Of a stretch of DNA of 64,000 nt, positions 52,072-61,480 are shown in pieces. The notes under the pieces are model-generated. The model saw only the letters and a program-made list of their open reading frames with translations. It was not told the DNA's origin and searched no databases. The stretch covers positions 186,001 to 250,000 of the forward strand of contig NZ_JAKZFT010000004.1 in NCBI RefSeq assembly GCF_022808985.1. The letters are read 5' to 3'. Source of the stretch: Geotalea sp. SG265. Lineage in GTDB: Bacteria; Desulfobacterota; Desulfuromonadia; Geobacterales; Geobacteraceae. A program made the position numbers and the translations under genes. Positions within the stretch are counted from its first letter, which is position 1. The number at the start of each line of letters is the position of its first letter.

Positions 52072-53493
52072 ATGCGATTTTCACCCCTGATCACCGACCT
52101 CTACGAGCTGACCATGCTGGCCGGCTATCTTGAAGAAGAGATGCACGAGACACCGGCAGTATTCGACCTTTTCTACCGTCAGAACCCGTTCCGAGGAGGC
52201 TACGCCGTTTTCGCCGGGCTGGACATGGCCCTAGACTATCTGGAAAATCTCGCCTTTAGCGGAAAAGAAATCGCCTATCTGCAAGGGCTCAACCTCTTCC
52301 GCCCCCGCTTCCTGGAATTCCTCCGGGATTTCCGTTTCCGTGGACGGATCACCGCGCCCGAAGAAGGAACGGTGGTTTTCGGCAACGAGCCGCTCCTGAC
52401 CGTCGAGGGAAGCCTGGCCGAGGCACAGTTCGTGGAGACGGCCCTGCTCAACATCGTCAACTTCCAAACCCTGATCGCCACCAAGGCGGCCCGCGTCACC
52501 CATGCGGCAGGCGATGCCCAGGTGATAGAATTCGGCCTGCGCCGCGCCCAGGGGCCAGATGGGGGCTCAAGCGTCGCCAGGGCAGCCTTTATCGGCGGCG
52601 TCCGCAGCACCAGCAATGTCATGGCCGGCATGCTGTACGGCATCCCCGTCAAGGGAACCCACGCCCACAGCTGGATCATGGCCTTTCCCGACGAGCTGAC
52701 CGCTTTTCGCGCCTATGCCCAGGTCTTCCCCGACAGCAGCATTCTGCTGGTGGATACCTACGATACCCTCAAAAGCGGCATGGTCAACGCCATCACCGTT
52801 GCCGGAGAACTGCGGGCCAAGGGGCACGAACTGGTCGGGGTGCGCATCGATTCAGGGGACCTGGCCTACCTGAGCAGGCAGGCCAGGCACATGCTTGATG
52901 AAGCGGGGTTTCCCGAAGCGAGGATCGTCGCTTCCAACGAAGTGGATGAACATGTCATCGAATCGATCCTCTCAGAAGGGGGCGAGGTGGATATCTATGG
53001 GGTCGGCACCAAGCTGGCCGTCGGCATGGGAGACGGCGGGGGAGCTCTGGGTGGAGTCTACAAGCTGGTCAGAATCGGCACCGAACCGAAACTCAAGGTG
53101 ACCAGCGACATCGCCAAAGCCACCCTCCCCGACCGGAAAAAACTGCTCCGGGCCATGATGGACGACGGCGGCTGCGTCATGGATATCATCGCCCTGGCGG
53201 ATGAAGATATCCGGCAGGGGCAGAAGGTCTACAACCCCCTCAACCCGCTGCAGTTCACCCACATTCCGTCTGAGGTGCACTTGGCCGACCTGCGCACAGT
53301 GGTCATGGAAAACGGCAGACGGACCGGCAGCCGCCAAACCCTCGACCAGCTCGCAGACCGGTGCCGGCAGCAGCTCGCCTGCCTCCCCCAAGGCTGCCTG
53401 CGCTTCGTCAATCCCCATACCTACAAGGTCTCCATCAGTAGCGGTCTGCAGGACCTGCGGCTGAGGCTCATGGAAGAGCTGCAGCAGGCATAG
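52072..53493 (+). CDS. pncB: Nicotinate phosphoribosyltransferase
   Basis: Makes nicotinate mononucleotide from nicotinate and PRPP, in the Preiss-Handler NAD salvage route. About 473 residues: LITDLYELTMLAGYLEE at the start, FGLRRAQGPDGGSSVARAAFIGG, the conserved His in GTHAHSWIMAF, and GVRIDSGDLAYLS. AAGGAGAAGAAC precedes ATG 52072; a longer frame to 52036 is unsupported. pncA lies 1.8 kb downstream. Confidence 0.95.
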   Translation: MRFSPLITDLYELTMLAGYLEEEMHETPAVFDLFYRQNPFRGGYAVFAGLDMALDYLENLAFSGKEIAYLQGLNLFRPRFLEFLRDFRFRGRITAPEEGTVVFGNEPLLTVEGSLAEAQFVETALLNIVNFQTLIATKAARVTHAAGDAQVIEFGLRRAQGPDGGSSVARAAFIGGVRSTSNVMAGMLYGIPVKGTHAHSWIMAFPDELTAFRAYAQVFPDSSILLVDTYDTLKSGMVNAITVAGELRAKGHELVGVRIDSGDLAYLSRQARHMLDEAGFPEARIVASNEVDEHVIESILSEGGEVDIYGVGTKLAVGMGDGGGALGGVYKLVRIGTEPKLKVTSDIAKATLPDRKKLLRAMMDDGGCVMDIIALADEDIRQGQKVYNPLNPLQFTHIPSEVHLADLRTVVMENGRRTGSRQTLDQLADRCRQQLACLPQGCLRFVNPHTYKVSISSGLQDLRLRLMEELQQA

Positions 53494-53511
53494 CACCTTG
53501 GTTGATCTGCA

Positions 53512-55173
53512 CTACCCCTGCGGCCCGCTCCCCGGAACCATCGCCACATCCGGCTTGACCTCTTGATCCTGTTTTGCCTCCAGCATTGTCGCACTGAGAG
53601 CCGCCATACCCGTCCCCTGTCCAACCGTGGCACATTTCAGGTAATCGATCTTGGCGTTGGCCGTCTTCGGCAGGGCATCCACCAACCGCACCTCGGCCGG
53701 CAGCTTATACCGGGGAAGCAATTTTACGCAGCGATTCAGGATCTCCTTCTCTGTGCAGCCCCGTTCCAGGGGGGCTGCCACCGCCAAGAGCCGCTGTCCC
53801 AAGAGCAGGTCGGGCACCCCCACAACCGCCACCTCCGCCAAAAGCCCCGTCCCCATCAGCACTTCTTCTATCTCTCTGGGATTGATGCGGTGTCCTCCGA
53901 TCTTCAACAGGTTGTCCTTCCTACCGACGACAAAATAGTATCCCTCACGGTCCCGGTAACCGAGATCCCCCGTATGGTAACCGCTCCCATCGAGGACGTT
54001 CGCCGTATGAGCAGTATCCTTCCAGTATCCCTGCATGATGTTCGGCCCCGCCGCCACCAGCTCCCCGGTCTCCCCCACCGGCACGTCCCTCCCCTCTTCG
54101 TCCAGAACCCGCAGGGTGACGCCGGCTATGGGCCTGCCGATTGAGTCGATCCTCCCTCGCAGTGATTCGTGTTCCAGCACGGTCAGGCGTGCCGAGGCCT
54201 CGGTGGCACCATACATGACATATAGCTTGGTGTGGGGTGGCAGAACCTGCAACAGCTCCTCTTTCAGCTGCCGCGACATATGCCCTCCCGCCTGTGAACA
54301 ATAGCGTAGCGCCCCCAGCCGGTCGCGATACTGCAAGAGGGGGGAGCGCTGCAGCAGATATGCATAGCTGGAGGGGACCCCGGAGAATCCCGTCACCTGC
54401 TCCTTCACCATCTGCTCGATCAGCTGCCCCGTAAAGGCAAAGCGGTTGTTGAGCACTACGGTGCCGCCGGCGGAAAAATGGGTGTTGACCAGGGACTTTC
54501 CCATGACGTAATGGAAGGGGAGCACGCTCATCTGGATATCCGCTTCGGTGATCTTCAGGGCCTGGATGATGGCATGGGTGTTGGAGACACAGTTGCGGTG
54601 GGAAAGCATAACCCCTTTAGGTGAGCCGGTAGAGCCCGAAGTGTAGACGATGCCGGCAAGGTCCGACGGGTCGACGCCAACGTCCGGGTTCTCGGCGATC
54701 TCATTGCCGATGATGTCATCCCAGGGAGTGACGGCAAAGGAAACATTGCCGAAAGACCTGACCGGCTCCTTTATGACGAGGGTTTGAAGGCTGCACTCTT
54801 CCAGTTCGGCCGTCAGGTCAAAGAAGATCTTCTCATGCTTGGCTGCAGTCATCACCGCCCGGGGCTCAAGTTCTCTGAACAGCACCTTCAGACGGTCCGG
54901 GTGCAGATCTGTGCTCAAGGGCACCGCTACTGCACCCGCTTTCAATGTGCCGTAATAGCCGACCAGGTACTGGAAGCCATTCTCAACAAAGATGATAACC
55001 CTCTCGCCGGGGGTAATGCCGCATCCCAGAAGATGCCGTGCGAACTGGTTCGCCTGGTTGTTGATCTGGAAATAGTTGACCCGCATCTCGTCATGGACGA
55101 AGGCTGTCTTGACAGGCCTGACAATTGCGTTAGTCTCAAGAAAATGATGAACGAGCGTCTGCGACTGGTACAT
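53512..55173 (-). CDS. AMP-dependent acyl-CoA synthetase/ligase
   Basis: About 553 residues of the ANL superfamily. P-loop GIVYTSGSTGSPKGVMLSH, A5 region YVMYGATEASARLT, A7 GYHTGDLGYRD, A8 VGRKDNLLKIGGHRINP, and C-terminal catalytic Lys in KTANAKIDYL. Substrate cannot be read from sequence; long- or medium-chain carboxylates are likely. The last 40 residues extend past the usual end. ATG 55173 is chosen for GGGAGGGG. It converges with pncB, with only 18 bases between. Confidence 0.9.
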   Translation of the reverse strand: MYQSQTLVHHFLETNAIVRPVKTAFVHDEMRVNYFQINNQANQFARHLLGCGITPGERVIIFVENGFQYLVGYYGTLKAGAVAVPLSTDLHPDRLKVLFRELEPRAVMTAAKHEKIFFDLTAELEECSLQTLVIKEPVRSFGNVSFAVTPWDDIIGNEIAENPDVGVDPSDLAGIVYTSGSTGSPKGVMLSHRNCVSNTHAIIQALKITEADIQMSVLPFHYVMGKSLVNTHFSAGGTVVLNNRFAFTGQLIEQMVKEQVTGFSGVPSSYAYLLQRSPLLQYRDRLGALRYCSQAGGHMSRQLKEELLQVLPPHTKLYVMYGATEASARLTVLEHESLRGRIDSIGRPIAGVTLRVLDEEGRDVPVGETGELVAAGPNIMQGYWKDTAHTANVLDGSGYHTGDLGYRDREGYYFVVGRKDNLLKIGGHRINPREIEEVLMGTGLLAEVAVVGVPDLLLGQRLLAVAAPLERGCTEKEILNRCVKLLPRYKLPAEVRLVDALPKTANAKIDYLKCATVGQGTGMAALSATMLEAKQDQEVKPDVAMVPGSGPQG

Positions 55174-55314
55174 GGCCCCTCCCGGAAGAGATCGGATTGG
55201 TTGCATATCCACAATTTAATTTACAATTTTTAACACAAACAATAATAGCAGGAGTTTGCCGGAAGCAAAGACAAGCTTTCATTTTTTTACACAAAGGGGG
55301 AAAGGAGCCCGACT

Positions 55315-55926
55315 ATGGTTGATCATGGAGCAAAATCGGCGCTGCTGATCGTGGATGTGCAGAATGATTTTTGCCCCGGGGGGATGCTGGCCGTAGCCGA
55401 AGGGGATCGGGTCGTTCCGGTCCTGAATATCTATGGGGAGCTTTTCTCCAGTGAAGGGCTGCCGGTCTTCGCCTCACGGGACTGGCACCCGACGGAAACC
55501 ACCCACTTCAAGGCTTACGGCGGCATCTGGCCGGTGCACTGCGTCAGGGGAAGCAAAGGAGCTGAGTTTCACCCCCTGCTCAAGTTGCCCCGGGAGGCCA
55601 TCGTTATCTCCAAGGGGATGGATCCCGCCCGGGACGATTATTCGGCCTTCGATGGTGTCGATGACACCGGTCTGCCGCTACCCGAGCTGCTGCGACGGCT
55701 GGGGGTGGGGAGGATATTCATGGGGGGACTGGCGACGGACTACTGCGTCAAGGAGACGGCCTTGGCGGCCCTGCGGCAGGGGTTTGCGGTGACCGTTCTG
55801 GAAGATGCCGTGCGGGGTGTGGATCTCCAGCCGGGCGACAGCGAACGTGCCATGGCAGAGATGCAAGCCGCCGGGGCAGAAACAGCCAACCTCTCAACCG
55901 TTGACCCCAGCGGCTATCGTACCTGA
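55315..55926 (+). CDS. pncA: Nicotinamidase
   Basis: Deamidates nicotinamide to nicotinate, feeding PncB. 203 residues of the isochorismatase-like fold with catalytic D14 (LIVDVQNDFCPGG), K100 (VISKGMDP) and C144 (GGLATDYCVKET); metal ligands D56, H58 and H64 in SRDWHPTETTHF. All essential residues are present. GGGGGAAAGGAG lies upstream. Confidence 0.93.
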   Translation: MVDHGAKSALLIVDVQNDFCPGGMLAVAEGDRVVPVLNIYGELFSSEGLPVFASRDWHPTETTHFKAYGGIWPVHCVRGSKGAEFHPLLKLPREAIVISKGMDPARDDYSAFDGVDDTGLPLPELLRRLGVGRIFMGGLATDYCVKETALAALRQGFAVTVLEDAVRGVDLQPGDSERAMAEMQAAGAETANLSTVDPSGYRT

Positions 55927-56018
55927 AGGATTGAAGCCTATTAGCAGTCGGTTCATTCCATCCAACAATCTCTCCAGCTGATCTCCCGCCGGCCAGCCTT
56001 TCCATCACGGCGACTTCG

Positions 56019-56047
56019 TTGACATTTTCCCGTAAAAGCGCTAGAGT
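56019..56047 (+). promoter_or_regulatory. Sigma-70 promoter for DAHP synthase
   Basis: TTGACA (56019-56024), 17 bases, TAGAGT (56042-56047), about 40 bases before the start codon. Strong -35, fair -10. Confidence 0.65.
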
Positions 56048-56087
56048 ATCGCAGTTTTACCTCACCCGCCCCCATAAAGGAATCGCC

Positions 56088-57152
56088 ATGATCAAGACCA
56101 ATAACCTGAAAATCAAGAGCATTACCCCCATCATCGCCCCCACGGATCTGCGGCAGGTCTTTCCCCTCTCCGTCGAGGCCAGCGAATTCGTCAGTACCAG
56201 CCGGGATAGCATTAAGAACATCCTCCACGGCAAGGACTCACGACTGATGGTGGTGGTCGGTCCCTGTTCCATTCACGATCCCAAGGGTGCCCTTGAATAT
56301 GCGGCAAAGCTGGCCAGGCTTTCCAAGGAAGTCTCCGATCAGTTGCTCCTCATCATGCGGGTCTATTTCGAGAAACCGCGGACGACGGTCGGCTGGAAGG
56401 GACTGATCAACGACCCGGACATGAACGGCAGCCACCTCATCTCCAAGGGGCTCGGCACCGCCCGGCGGCTCCTCACCGAAATCACCGCCATGAAGATCCC
56501 GGTGGCAACGGAAATGCTCGATCCCATCACCCCCGAATACCTGGCGGACCACCTTTCCTGGGGAGCAATCGGCGCCCGTACCACTGAATCCCAGACCCAC
56601 CGGGAGCTCGCCAGCGGCCTTTCCTTTCCCATCGGCTTCAAGAACGGCACCGACGGCAATCTACAGATCGCCATCGACGCCATGATCGCAGCCAGGCACG
56701 ACCACAGTTTTCTGGGTATCAACCGGGAGGGGCTCACCTCCATCGTCCAGACCACCGGTAATCCCGACGTGCACATGGTGCTGCGGGGGGGAAGGAAGCC
56801 CAATTATTCCCCGGAAGATATCCGCGCCACAGAGGAAAAGCTCAAGGCAGCAGGCCTCAATCCCACTATCATGATCGACTGCAGCCACGGCAACTCGGAG
56901 AAAAACCACGAGAAGCAGCCCCTGGTGCTGGAAAGCGTTATCCAGCAGATAGCTGCGGGCAACACTTCCATTTCAGGTGTCATGATCGAGAGTTACCTGG
57001 AAGGGGGAAACCAGCCCATGCCCAAGGATCTTAATCAGCTCAAGTACGGCGTCTCCATCACCGACAAATGCATCGACTGGCAGACCACCGAAACGATCCT
57101 GCGCAAGGCCCACGCCGACCTCAAGGCCTGCGGCGGGAGGGAAAAAGCTTAA
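56088..57152 (+). CDS. aroG: 3-deoxy-7-phosphoheptulonate synthase (type I, AroF/G/H)
   Basis: First step of aromatic synthesis: PEP plus erythrose 4-phosphate. About 354 residues: VVGPCSIHDPKGALEYA, GARTTESQTHRELASGL, GFKNGTDGN, and IMIDCSHGNSEKNHEKQ are diagnostic of the E. coli-type enzyme. Which feedback type (Phe, Tyr, Trp) cannot be told, so the symbol is provisional. ATG 56088 follows AAAGGAAT. Ends at a shared terminator facing serA. Confidence 0.94.
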   Translation: MIKTNNLKIKSITPIIAPTDLRQVFPLSVEASEFVSTSRDSIKNILHGKDSRLMVVVGPCSIHDPKGALEYAAKLARLSKEVSDQLLLIMRVYFEKPRTTVGWKGLINDPDMNGSHLISKGLGTARRLLTEITAMKIPVATEMLDPITPEYLADHLSWGAIGARTTESQTHRELASGLSFPIGFKNGTDGNLQIAIDAMIAARHDHSFLGINREGLTSIVQTTGNPDVHMVLRGGRKPNYSPEDIRATEEKLKAAGLNPTIMIDCSHGNSEKNHEKQPLVLESVIQQIAAGNTSISGVMIESYLEGGNQPMPKDLNQLKYGVSITDKCIDWQTTETILRKAHADLKACGGREKA

Positions 57153-57164
57153 ATCCGGTGATTG

Positions 57165-57223
57165 GTGAAGAGTGAAAAAAAGCCCCGCGGGAATTCCCGG
57201 CGGGGCTTTTTTTCACTCTTCAC
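57165..57223. terminator. Long bidirectional terminator (DAHP synthase / serA)
   Basis: Arms of about 29 bases, identical apart from one missing base: GTGAAGAGTG, A-run, GCCCCGC, GGGAA on the left; TTCCC, GGCGGGGC, T-run, CACTCTTCAC on the right. The GC core flanked by A and T runs serves both directions. The right arm merges into TTCACTC repeats (57212-57232). Confidence 0.85.
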
Positions 57224-57235
57224 TCTTCACTCTTC

Positions 57236-58858
57236 TTAAGCGCAGCACCCTCGATTGCACTTGACGGTGCGCATGTGGATGGCACGGATGTAAGTGGCAT
57301 CGATGGCAGTCTTCATCTCCTCTACCACCTCGGGGGGTACTGCCGAGTCCAGGGAGAGGATGACCATCGCCTCCCCCTTCTTCTCCTGCCGCCCCAGGTT
57401 CATGGAGGCGATGTTGATGCCGTGGGTGCCCATGATGGTGCCAATCTGGCCGATCATGCCTGGACGGTCGGTATAATTGAGAAGCAGCATGTGCTCGTCC
57501 GGAGCGAAATCCATGGAGTAGTCACGCAGACGGACAATGCGCGGCGCCCCTTCGAAGAGGGTGCCCGAGATAGTACGCTTTTTCCCCCCCTCCGTCTCCA
57601 CGATGAGGGTAATGAGGTTGGAAAAGGCCCCGGCCTGGGTCGATTTGGTCTCCTCGACGACGATGCCCATCTGCTCGGCGATCAGTCCGGCATTGACCAA
57701 ATTCACGTCCTGGTCCACCCGGCGATTGAGGAGCGCGGAAAGACCGCAGACACTCAGGGGAGAGCAGTCGTAATGGGCGATGTTGCCCGAATAGCTGAAG
57801 GTGACCTTGGCGATGTTATTGTCCACCAGCTGAATGCCGAAGTCGGCAAGGACGCTCATCAGGTTGAGGAACGGACGCATCTGGTCCATGAGCGCCATGT
57901 CGAAACGGGGAATATTGACGGCGTTCTCCAAGGGCTGCTCATCCAGGTAGTTGAGGATCTCCTTGGAAACGTCCACCGCCACGTTGATCTGGGCTTCAAA
58001 GGTATTCGCCCCCAGGTGTGGGGTGACCACCAGCCGCTCCTGGGAGATCAATTCTTTGAGAGTTTCGCTCCTGGGCGGCTCTTCGCTCCAGACATCAACG
58101 GCGGCGCCGTAGACCTTGCCGCTCTTCAGGGCGTTCAAAAGCGCCCCTTCGGTGATGATGCCCCCACGGGCAGCATTGATTAGTATTACCCCGTGCTTCA
58201 TCATGGACAGTTCGCGTTCGCCGATCATGTTGCGGGTTTCGTCGTTCAGCGGGGTGTGCACGGTGATGATGTCGCAGTTTTTGTAGATCTCGTCGTGGGA
58301 AACAAGCTTCACCCCCAGATCATGGGCGCGTTTGGCGGCAATGTAGGGATCGCAGGCCAGAACCTCGCATTCAAAGGCCTTGAGCCTGGTGGCAACCCTG
58401 CCGCCAACCTTGCCCAGGCCGATGACGCCGGCGGTTTTCCCCTTGAGTTCCACACCGGTGAAGGGGGCTCGCTTCCATTCGCCGCTCTTCAGGCTGGTGT
58501 TAGCCTTGGTGATGTTGCGGCAAAAGGCTAGCAAGAGCGCCATGGCATGTTCAGCAGCGCTGTTGGTATTGCCGAAGGGCGCATTGACAACGATGACCCC
58601 CTTGGAACTGGCATAATCCACATCTACGTTGTCGATGCCGACCCCGGCCCGAGCCACCATTTTCAACTTCTTCCCCGCATCCAGCAGATCCTTGTCTACG
58701 GTGGTTCCGCTGCGGGTGATGATAACTTCGTAGTCGCCGATCAGCGCCAACAGCTCCTCTTTTTTCAGGCCAAGACGGACATCCATCTCCACCCTGGGGT
58801 CCTTCTTCAACAGTTCCAATCCTTCCTGGGCCACCTCATCAGTTACGATAACCTTCAT
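57236..58858 (-). CDS. serA: D-3-phosphoglycerate dehydrogenase (long form with ACT)
   Basis: First step of serine synthesis. 540 residues: substrate domain, NAD domain with GVIGLGKVGGRVATRL, catalytic Arg-Glu-His set (NAARGGIITEGAL, VTPHLGANT), intervening ASB domain, and C-terminal ACT (LLNYTDRPGMIGQIGTIMG) for serine feedback. The very end, KCNRGCCA, is a Cys-rich tail beyond the usual ACT end. AAGGAAAAAGC precedes the ATG. It follows trpF by 55 bases and probably belongs to the trp transcript; serine is used by TrpB. Confidence 0.95.
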   Translation of the reverse strand: MKVIVTDEVAQEGLELLKKDPRVEMDVRLGLKKEELLALIGDYEVIITRSGTTVDKDLLDAGKKLKMVARAGVGIDNVDVDYASSKGVIVVNAPFGNTNSAAEHAMALLLAFCRNITKANTSLKSGEWKRAPFTGVELKGKTAGVIGLGKVGGRVATRLKAFECEVLACDPYIAAKRAHDLGVKLVSHDEIYKNCDIITVHTPLNDETRNMIGERELSMMKHGVILINAARGGIITEGALLNALKSGKVYGAAVDVWSEEPPRSETLKELISQERLVVTPHLGANTFEAQINVAVDVSKEILNYLDEQPLENAVNIPRFDMALMDQMRPFLNLMSVLADFGIQLVDNNIAKVTFSYSGNIAHYDCSPLSVCGLSALLNRRVDQDVNLVNAGLIAEQMGIVVEETKSTQAGAFSNLITLIVETEGGKKRTISGTLFEGAPRIVRLRDYSMDFAPDEHMLLLNYTDRPGMIGQIGTIMGTHGINIASMNLGRQEKKGEAMVILSLDSAVPPEVVEEMKTAIDATYIRAIHMRTVKCNRGCCA

Positions 58859-58913
58859 TGCTTTTTCCTTCCTTTGTTTAAATCAAACCATTCAACATAT
58901 GCTATTTCCAGGT

Positions 58914-59564
58914 TTACCGGACTTCCACCTGAAACTTGAAATTTTGAACCGAATCAGCACCTTTGGCCCGCCGAATGAACTGCCGAACCTTTTCCAGGTC
59001 TTTGATCCCAGGAGCCACTTCCACTCCGCTTGAAACATCGACCCCATATGGAGCAGCGTATCGCACCGCATCCGCCACGTTTTCAGGGGTCAGCCCCCCA
59101 GCCAAGATGATAGGGCCAAATTTCCCGGCGATGATCGCCGTATCCCAGTTGAAAGTGACGCCAGTCCCGCCGAAGGCCGTGGGAGACCAGGCATCCAGCA
59201 GATAGCCGGCCACGTTGTATGCGCCCAAGTGATCCAGGCTGGATATGTCCTTGATGCGAAACGCCTTGATGACGCGTCTTGTAACCCCGGCGCAGAATTC
59301 CGGCGATTCGTCCCCATGGAGCTGAACCAGGTCCAGTCGGCATTGGTCTGCAACGCTGTTGACGAAATCGATGGATGAATTGACGAAAAGCCCCACCACC
59401 TGGACGAAAGGGGGGAGCACCCTAGTTATTTCCATCGCCTGTGCCAGCTGAATATTGCGGGGGGACTTGTCGTAAAAGACCAGGCCGAGGGCATCGGCAC
59501 CGTTTTCCGCCGCCATCATGGCGTCGGCAACTGTGGTTATACCGCAGATTTTCACCTTTGTCAT
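58914..59564 (-). CDS. trpF: Phosphoribosylanthranilate isomerase
   Basis: Amadori rearrangement step of tryptophan synthesis. TIM barrel of about 216 residues: VKICGITTVADAM (catalytic Cys), LVFYDKSPRNI, VQLHGDESPEF, and GVDVSSGVEVAPGIKD. ATG 59564, 13 bases after trpC, fits the family start; a frame to 59612 overlaps trpC and is unlikely. Confidence 0.95.
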   Translation of the reverse strand: MTKVKICGITTVADAMMAAENGADALGLVFYDKSPRNIQLAQAMEITRVLPPFVQVVGLFVNSSIDFVNSVADQCRLDLVQLHGDESPEFCAGVTRRVIKAFRIKDISSLDHLGAYNVAGYLLDAWSPTAFGGTGVTFNWDTAIIAGKFGPIILAGGLTPENVADAVRYAAPYGVDVSSGVEVAPGIKDLEKVRQFIRRAKGADSVQNFKFQVEVR

Positions 59565-59577
59565 CGATGTATACCCT

Positions 59578-60378
59578 TCAGGAAACGAGCTCGCGCAGCT
59601 TTGCTCCCACATCCGCCTCGCGCATCAGGGATTCGCCGATGAGAAAGGCACCGGCACCGGACTGCTGCAGGCGCACGATATCGCCCCTGGCATTGACCCC
59701 GCTCTCCGCCACGATCAGCCGCTGCGGCGGGACCAGTGGCGCCAGGCGCTCGGTTACGGCCAAGTCGCAGACAAAGGTGCGCAAGTCCCGATTGTTGATG
59801 CCGATCAGGGTGCAGTCGGTTTGCAGGGCCGTTTCCAGCTCTCCCCGGTCGTGGACTTCAAGTAAAACATCCAGTGACAACTCCCTTGCCAAGGCAGACA
59901 AGTCCCGCAGCTGGTGGAGATCGAGCATGGCGGCAATGAGCAGAACCGCATCGGCTCCCCCGTGGCGGGCCTCGTAGATCTGATAGGGATCGAAAATGAA
60001 GTCCTTGCGCAGCAGCGGAAGCCTCACCCGGTCACGGATCAGGGCCAGGTAGCCCAGGTTCCCAAGGAAAAAACGCTCCTCAGTGAGCACCGACAAGCAG
60101 GAGGCACCGTGTTCTTCATAAACGGCGGCAATGGCCACTGGATCAAAATCGGCACGTATGAGCCCCTTGGATGGGGAGCCTTTCTTCACCTCGGCGATGA
60201 TGGCGGTTCGTCCCGATCGGCCCGCCGTGCGCAGTGCCTGCTCGAATCCCCGCGGCCGGTCAGCAAGGTCGTCAAGGCGCGACTGCAGCTCCGCGAGCGG
60301 CTTTGCCGCTTTAACAGCAGCAAGTTCCTCACGCTTGTGGGAGACGATTTTTTTCAGTATGTCCGGTGCATCGGCCAT
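59578..60378 (-). CDS. trpC: Indole-3-glycerol phosphate synthase
   Basis: Ring closure step of tryptophan synthesis. 266 residues: IVSHKREELA, IAEVKKGSPSKGLIR (catalytic Lys), LLRKDFIFDPYQIYEAR, VLLEVHD, and GINNRDLRTF. A monofunctional form, separate from trpF. 13 bases after trpD. Confidence 0.96.
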   Translation of the reverse strand: MADAPDILKKIVSHKREELAAVKAAKPLAELQSRLDDLADRPRGFEQALRTAGRSGRTAIIAEVKKGSPSKGLIRADFDPVAIAAVYEEHGASCLSVLTEERFFLGNLGYLALIRDRVRLPLLRKDFIFDPYQIYEARHGGADAVLLIAAMLDLHQLRDLSALARELSLDVLLEVHDRGELETALQTDCTLIGINNRDLRTFVCDLAVTERLAPLVPPQRLIVAESGVNARGDIVRLQQSGAGAFLIGESLMREADVGAKLRELVS

Positions 60379-60391
60379 GGATATTTGCCCG

Positions 60392-61444
60392 TCATTTGTT
60401 GGTCAATGTTTTCAGCATTTCCAGCTTGGCCAGAGCAGCGCCAGAATCGATGGCCTCAGCGGCCATTTTCACCCCTTCGGCCGGGTCGGCCGCCCTGCCG
60501 GCGGCAACCAGCCCAAAGGCGGCGTTGATCAGGACCACATCCCGCTTGGGCCCTTTCTGACCTTCGAGAATGCCCCGCACGGTTACCGCATTGACAGCGG
60601 CATCCCCACCTCGCAGATCATCCATGGTGCAACGGTTGAAACCCAGGTCTTCCGGCTTGAAAAGCCATGTCTTTACTGCTTCGGGAGTGACGTCGGCCAT
60701 GCGTGTTTCCGTGGTCAGCGTGATCTCGTCCATGCCGTCCATGCCGTGAACGACGAAGCCGCGGCGGCAACCTAGGTTTTTCAGAACATGGCCCAGCTTT
60801 TCAACCAGCTCCTCCCGGTATACCCCCAGCACCTGACAGGGAGCCCCGGCGGGATTGGTCAGGGGGCCGAGAATGTTGAAGATGGTGCGGATGCCGATCT
60901 CCTTACGTGGGCCGATGGCGAACTTCATGGCACCGTGCAGGGCCGGAGCGTAGAGAAAGCCGATACCCGCCTCGTTAATGCAATGCTCCACCGTTTCCGG
61001 TGTTACCTCAAGGCTTATCCCCAGCGCCTCGACCACATCAGCGCTGCCGCAAGCCGAGGAAACGGAACGGTTGCCGTGCTTGGCGACCTTGACGCCGCAG
61101 GCGGCAACAACAAAGGAAACGGTGGTGGAAATATTGAAGGTATTGGTCCCGTCGCCACCGGTCCCGACCACGTCCAGAATCGTTTCCAGGTCGATGTTGA
61201 TGTCGTCCCGATCCAGATCCAGCAGGTTTCTCCCCACATTGATCCGTGTCGCCCGGTCGCGCATCACCTTTGCCGCACCGGCGATCTCCGCCACCGTCTC
61301 CCCTTTCATGCGCAGGGCAGTGATAAATGCCGCAATCTGTGCCGGGGTCGCTTCTCCAGACATAATCTGGTCCATGACCTGGATCATCTCGGCCTGGGAA
61401 AGGTCCTCCCGCTCCACAACCCTTGCTATCGCCTTTTTAATCAT
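60392..61444 (-). CDS. trpD: Anthranilate phosphoribosyltransferase
   Basis: Second trp step, anthranilate plus PRPP. About 350 residues: [17 protein letters not shown] (PRPP glycine loop), [37 protein letters not shown], and the acidic metal site near [13 protein letters not shown] 61444 with GAGGGGGG upstream; the ribosome site is supplied by the 7-base repeats between trpG and trpD. Confidence 0.96.
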   Translation of the reverse strand: MIKKAIARVVEREDLSQAEMIQVMDQIMSGEATPAQIAAFITALRMKGETVAEIAGAAKVMRDRATRINVGRNLLDLDRDDINIDLETILDVVGTGGDGTNTFNISTTVSFVVAACGVKVAKHGNRSVSSACGSADVVEALGISLEVTPETVEHCINEAGIGFLYAPALHGAMKFAIGPRKEIGIRTIFNILGPLTNPAGAPCQVLGVYREELVEKLGHVLKNLGCRRGFVVHGMDGMDEITLTTETRMADVTPEAVKTWLFKPEDLGFNRCTMDDLRGGDAAVNAVTVRGILEGQKGPKRDVVLINAAFGLVAAGRAADPAEGVKMAAEAIDSGAALAKLEMLKTLTNK

Positions 61445-61452
61445 GACGCCCC

Positions 61453-61480
61453 CCTCACCCTTCACTCTTCACCCTTCACT
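61453..61480. repeat. TTCACYC heptad array between trpG and trpD
   Basis: Four 7-base units without gaps: CCTCACC, CTTCACT, CTTCACC, CTTCACT. On the coding strand they begin at the trpG stop codon and end at the trpD ribosome site. Confidence 0.6.
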
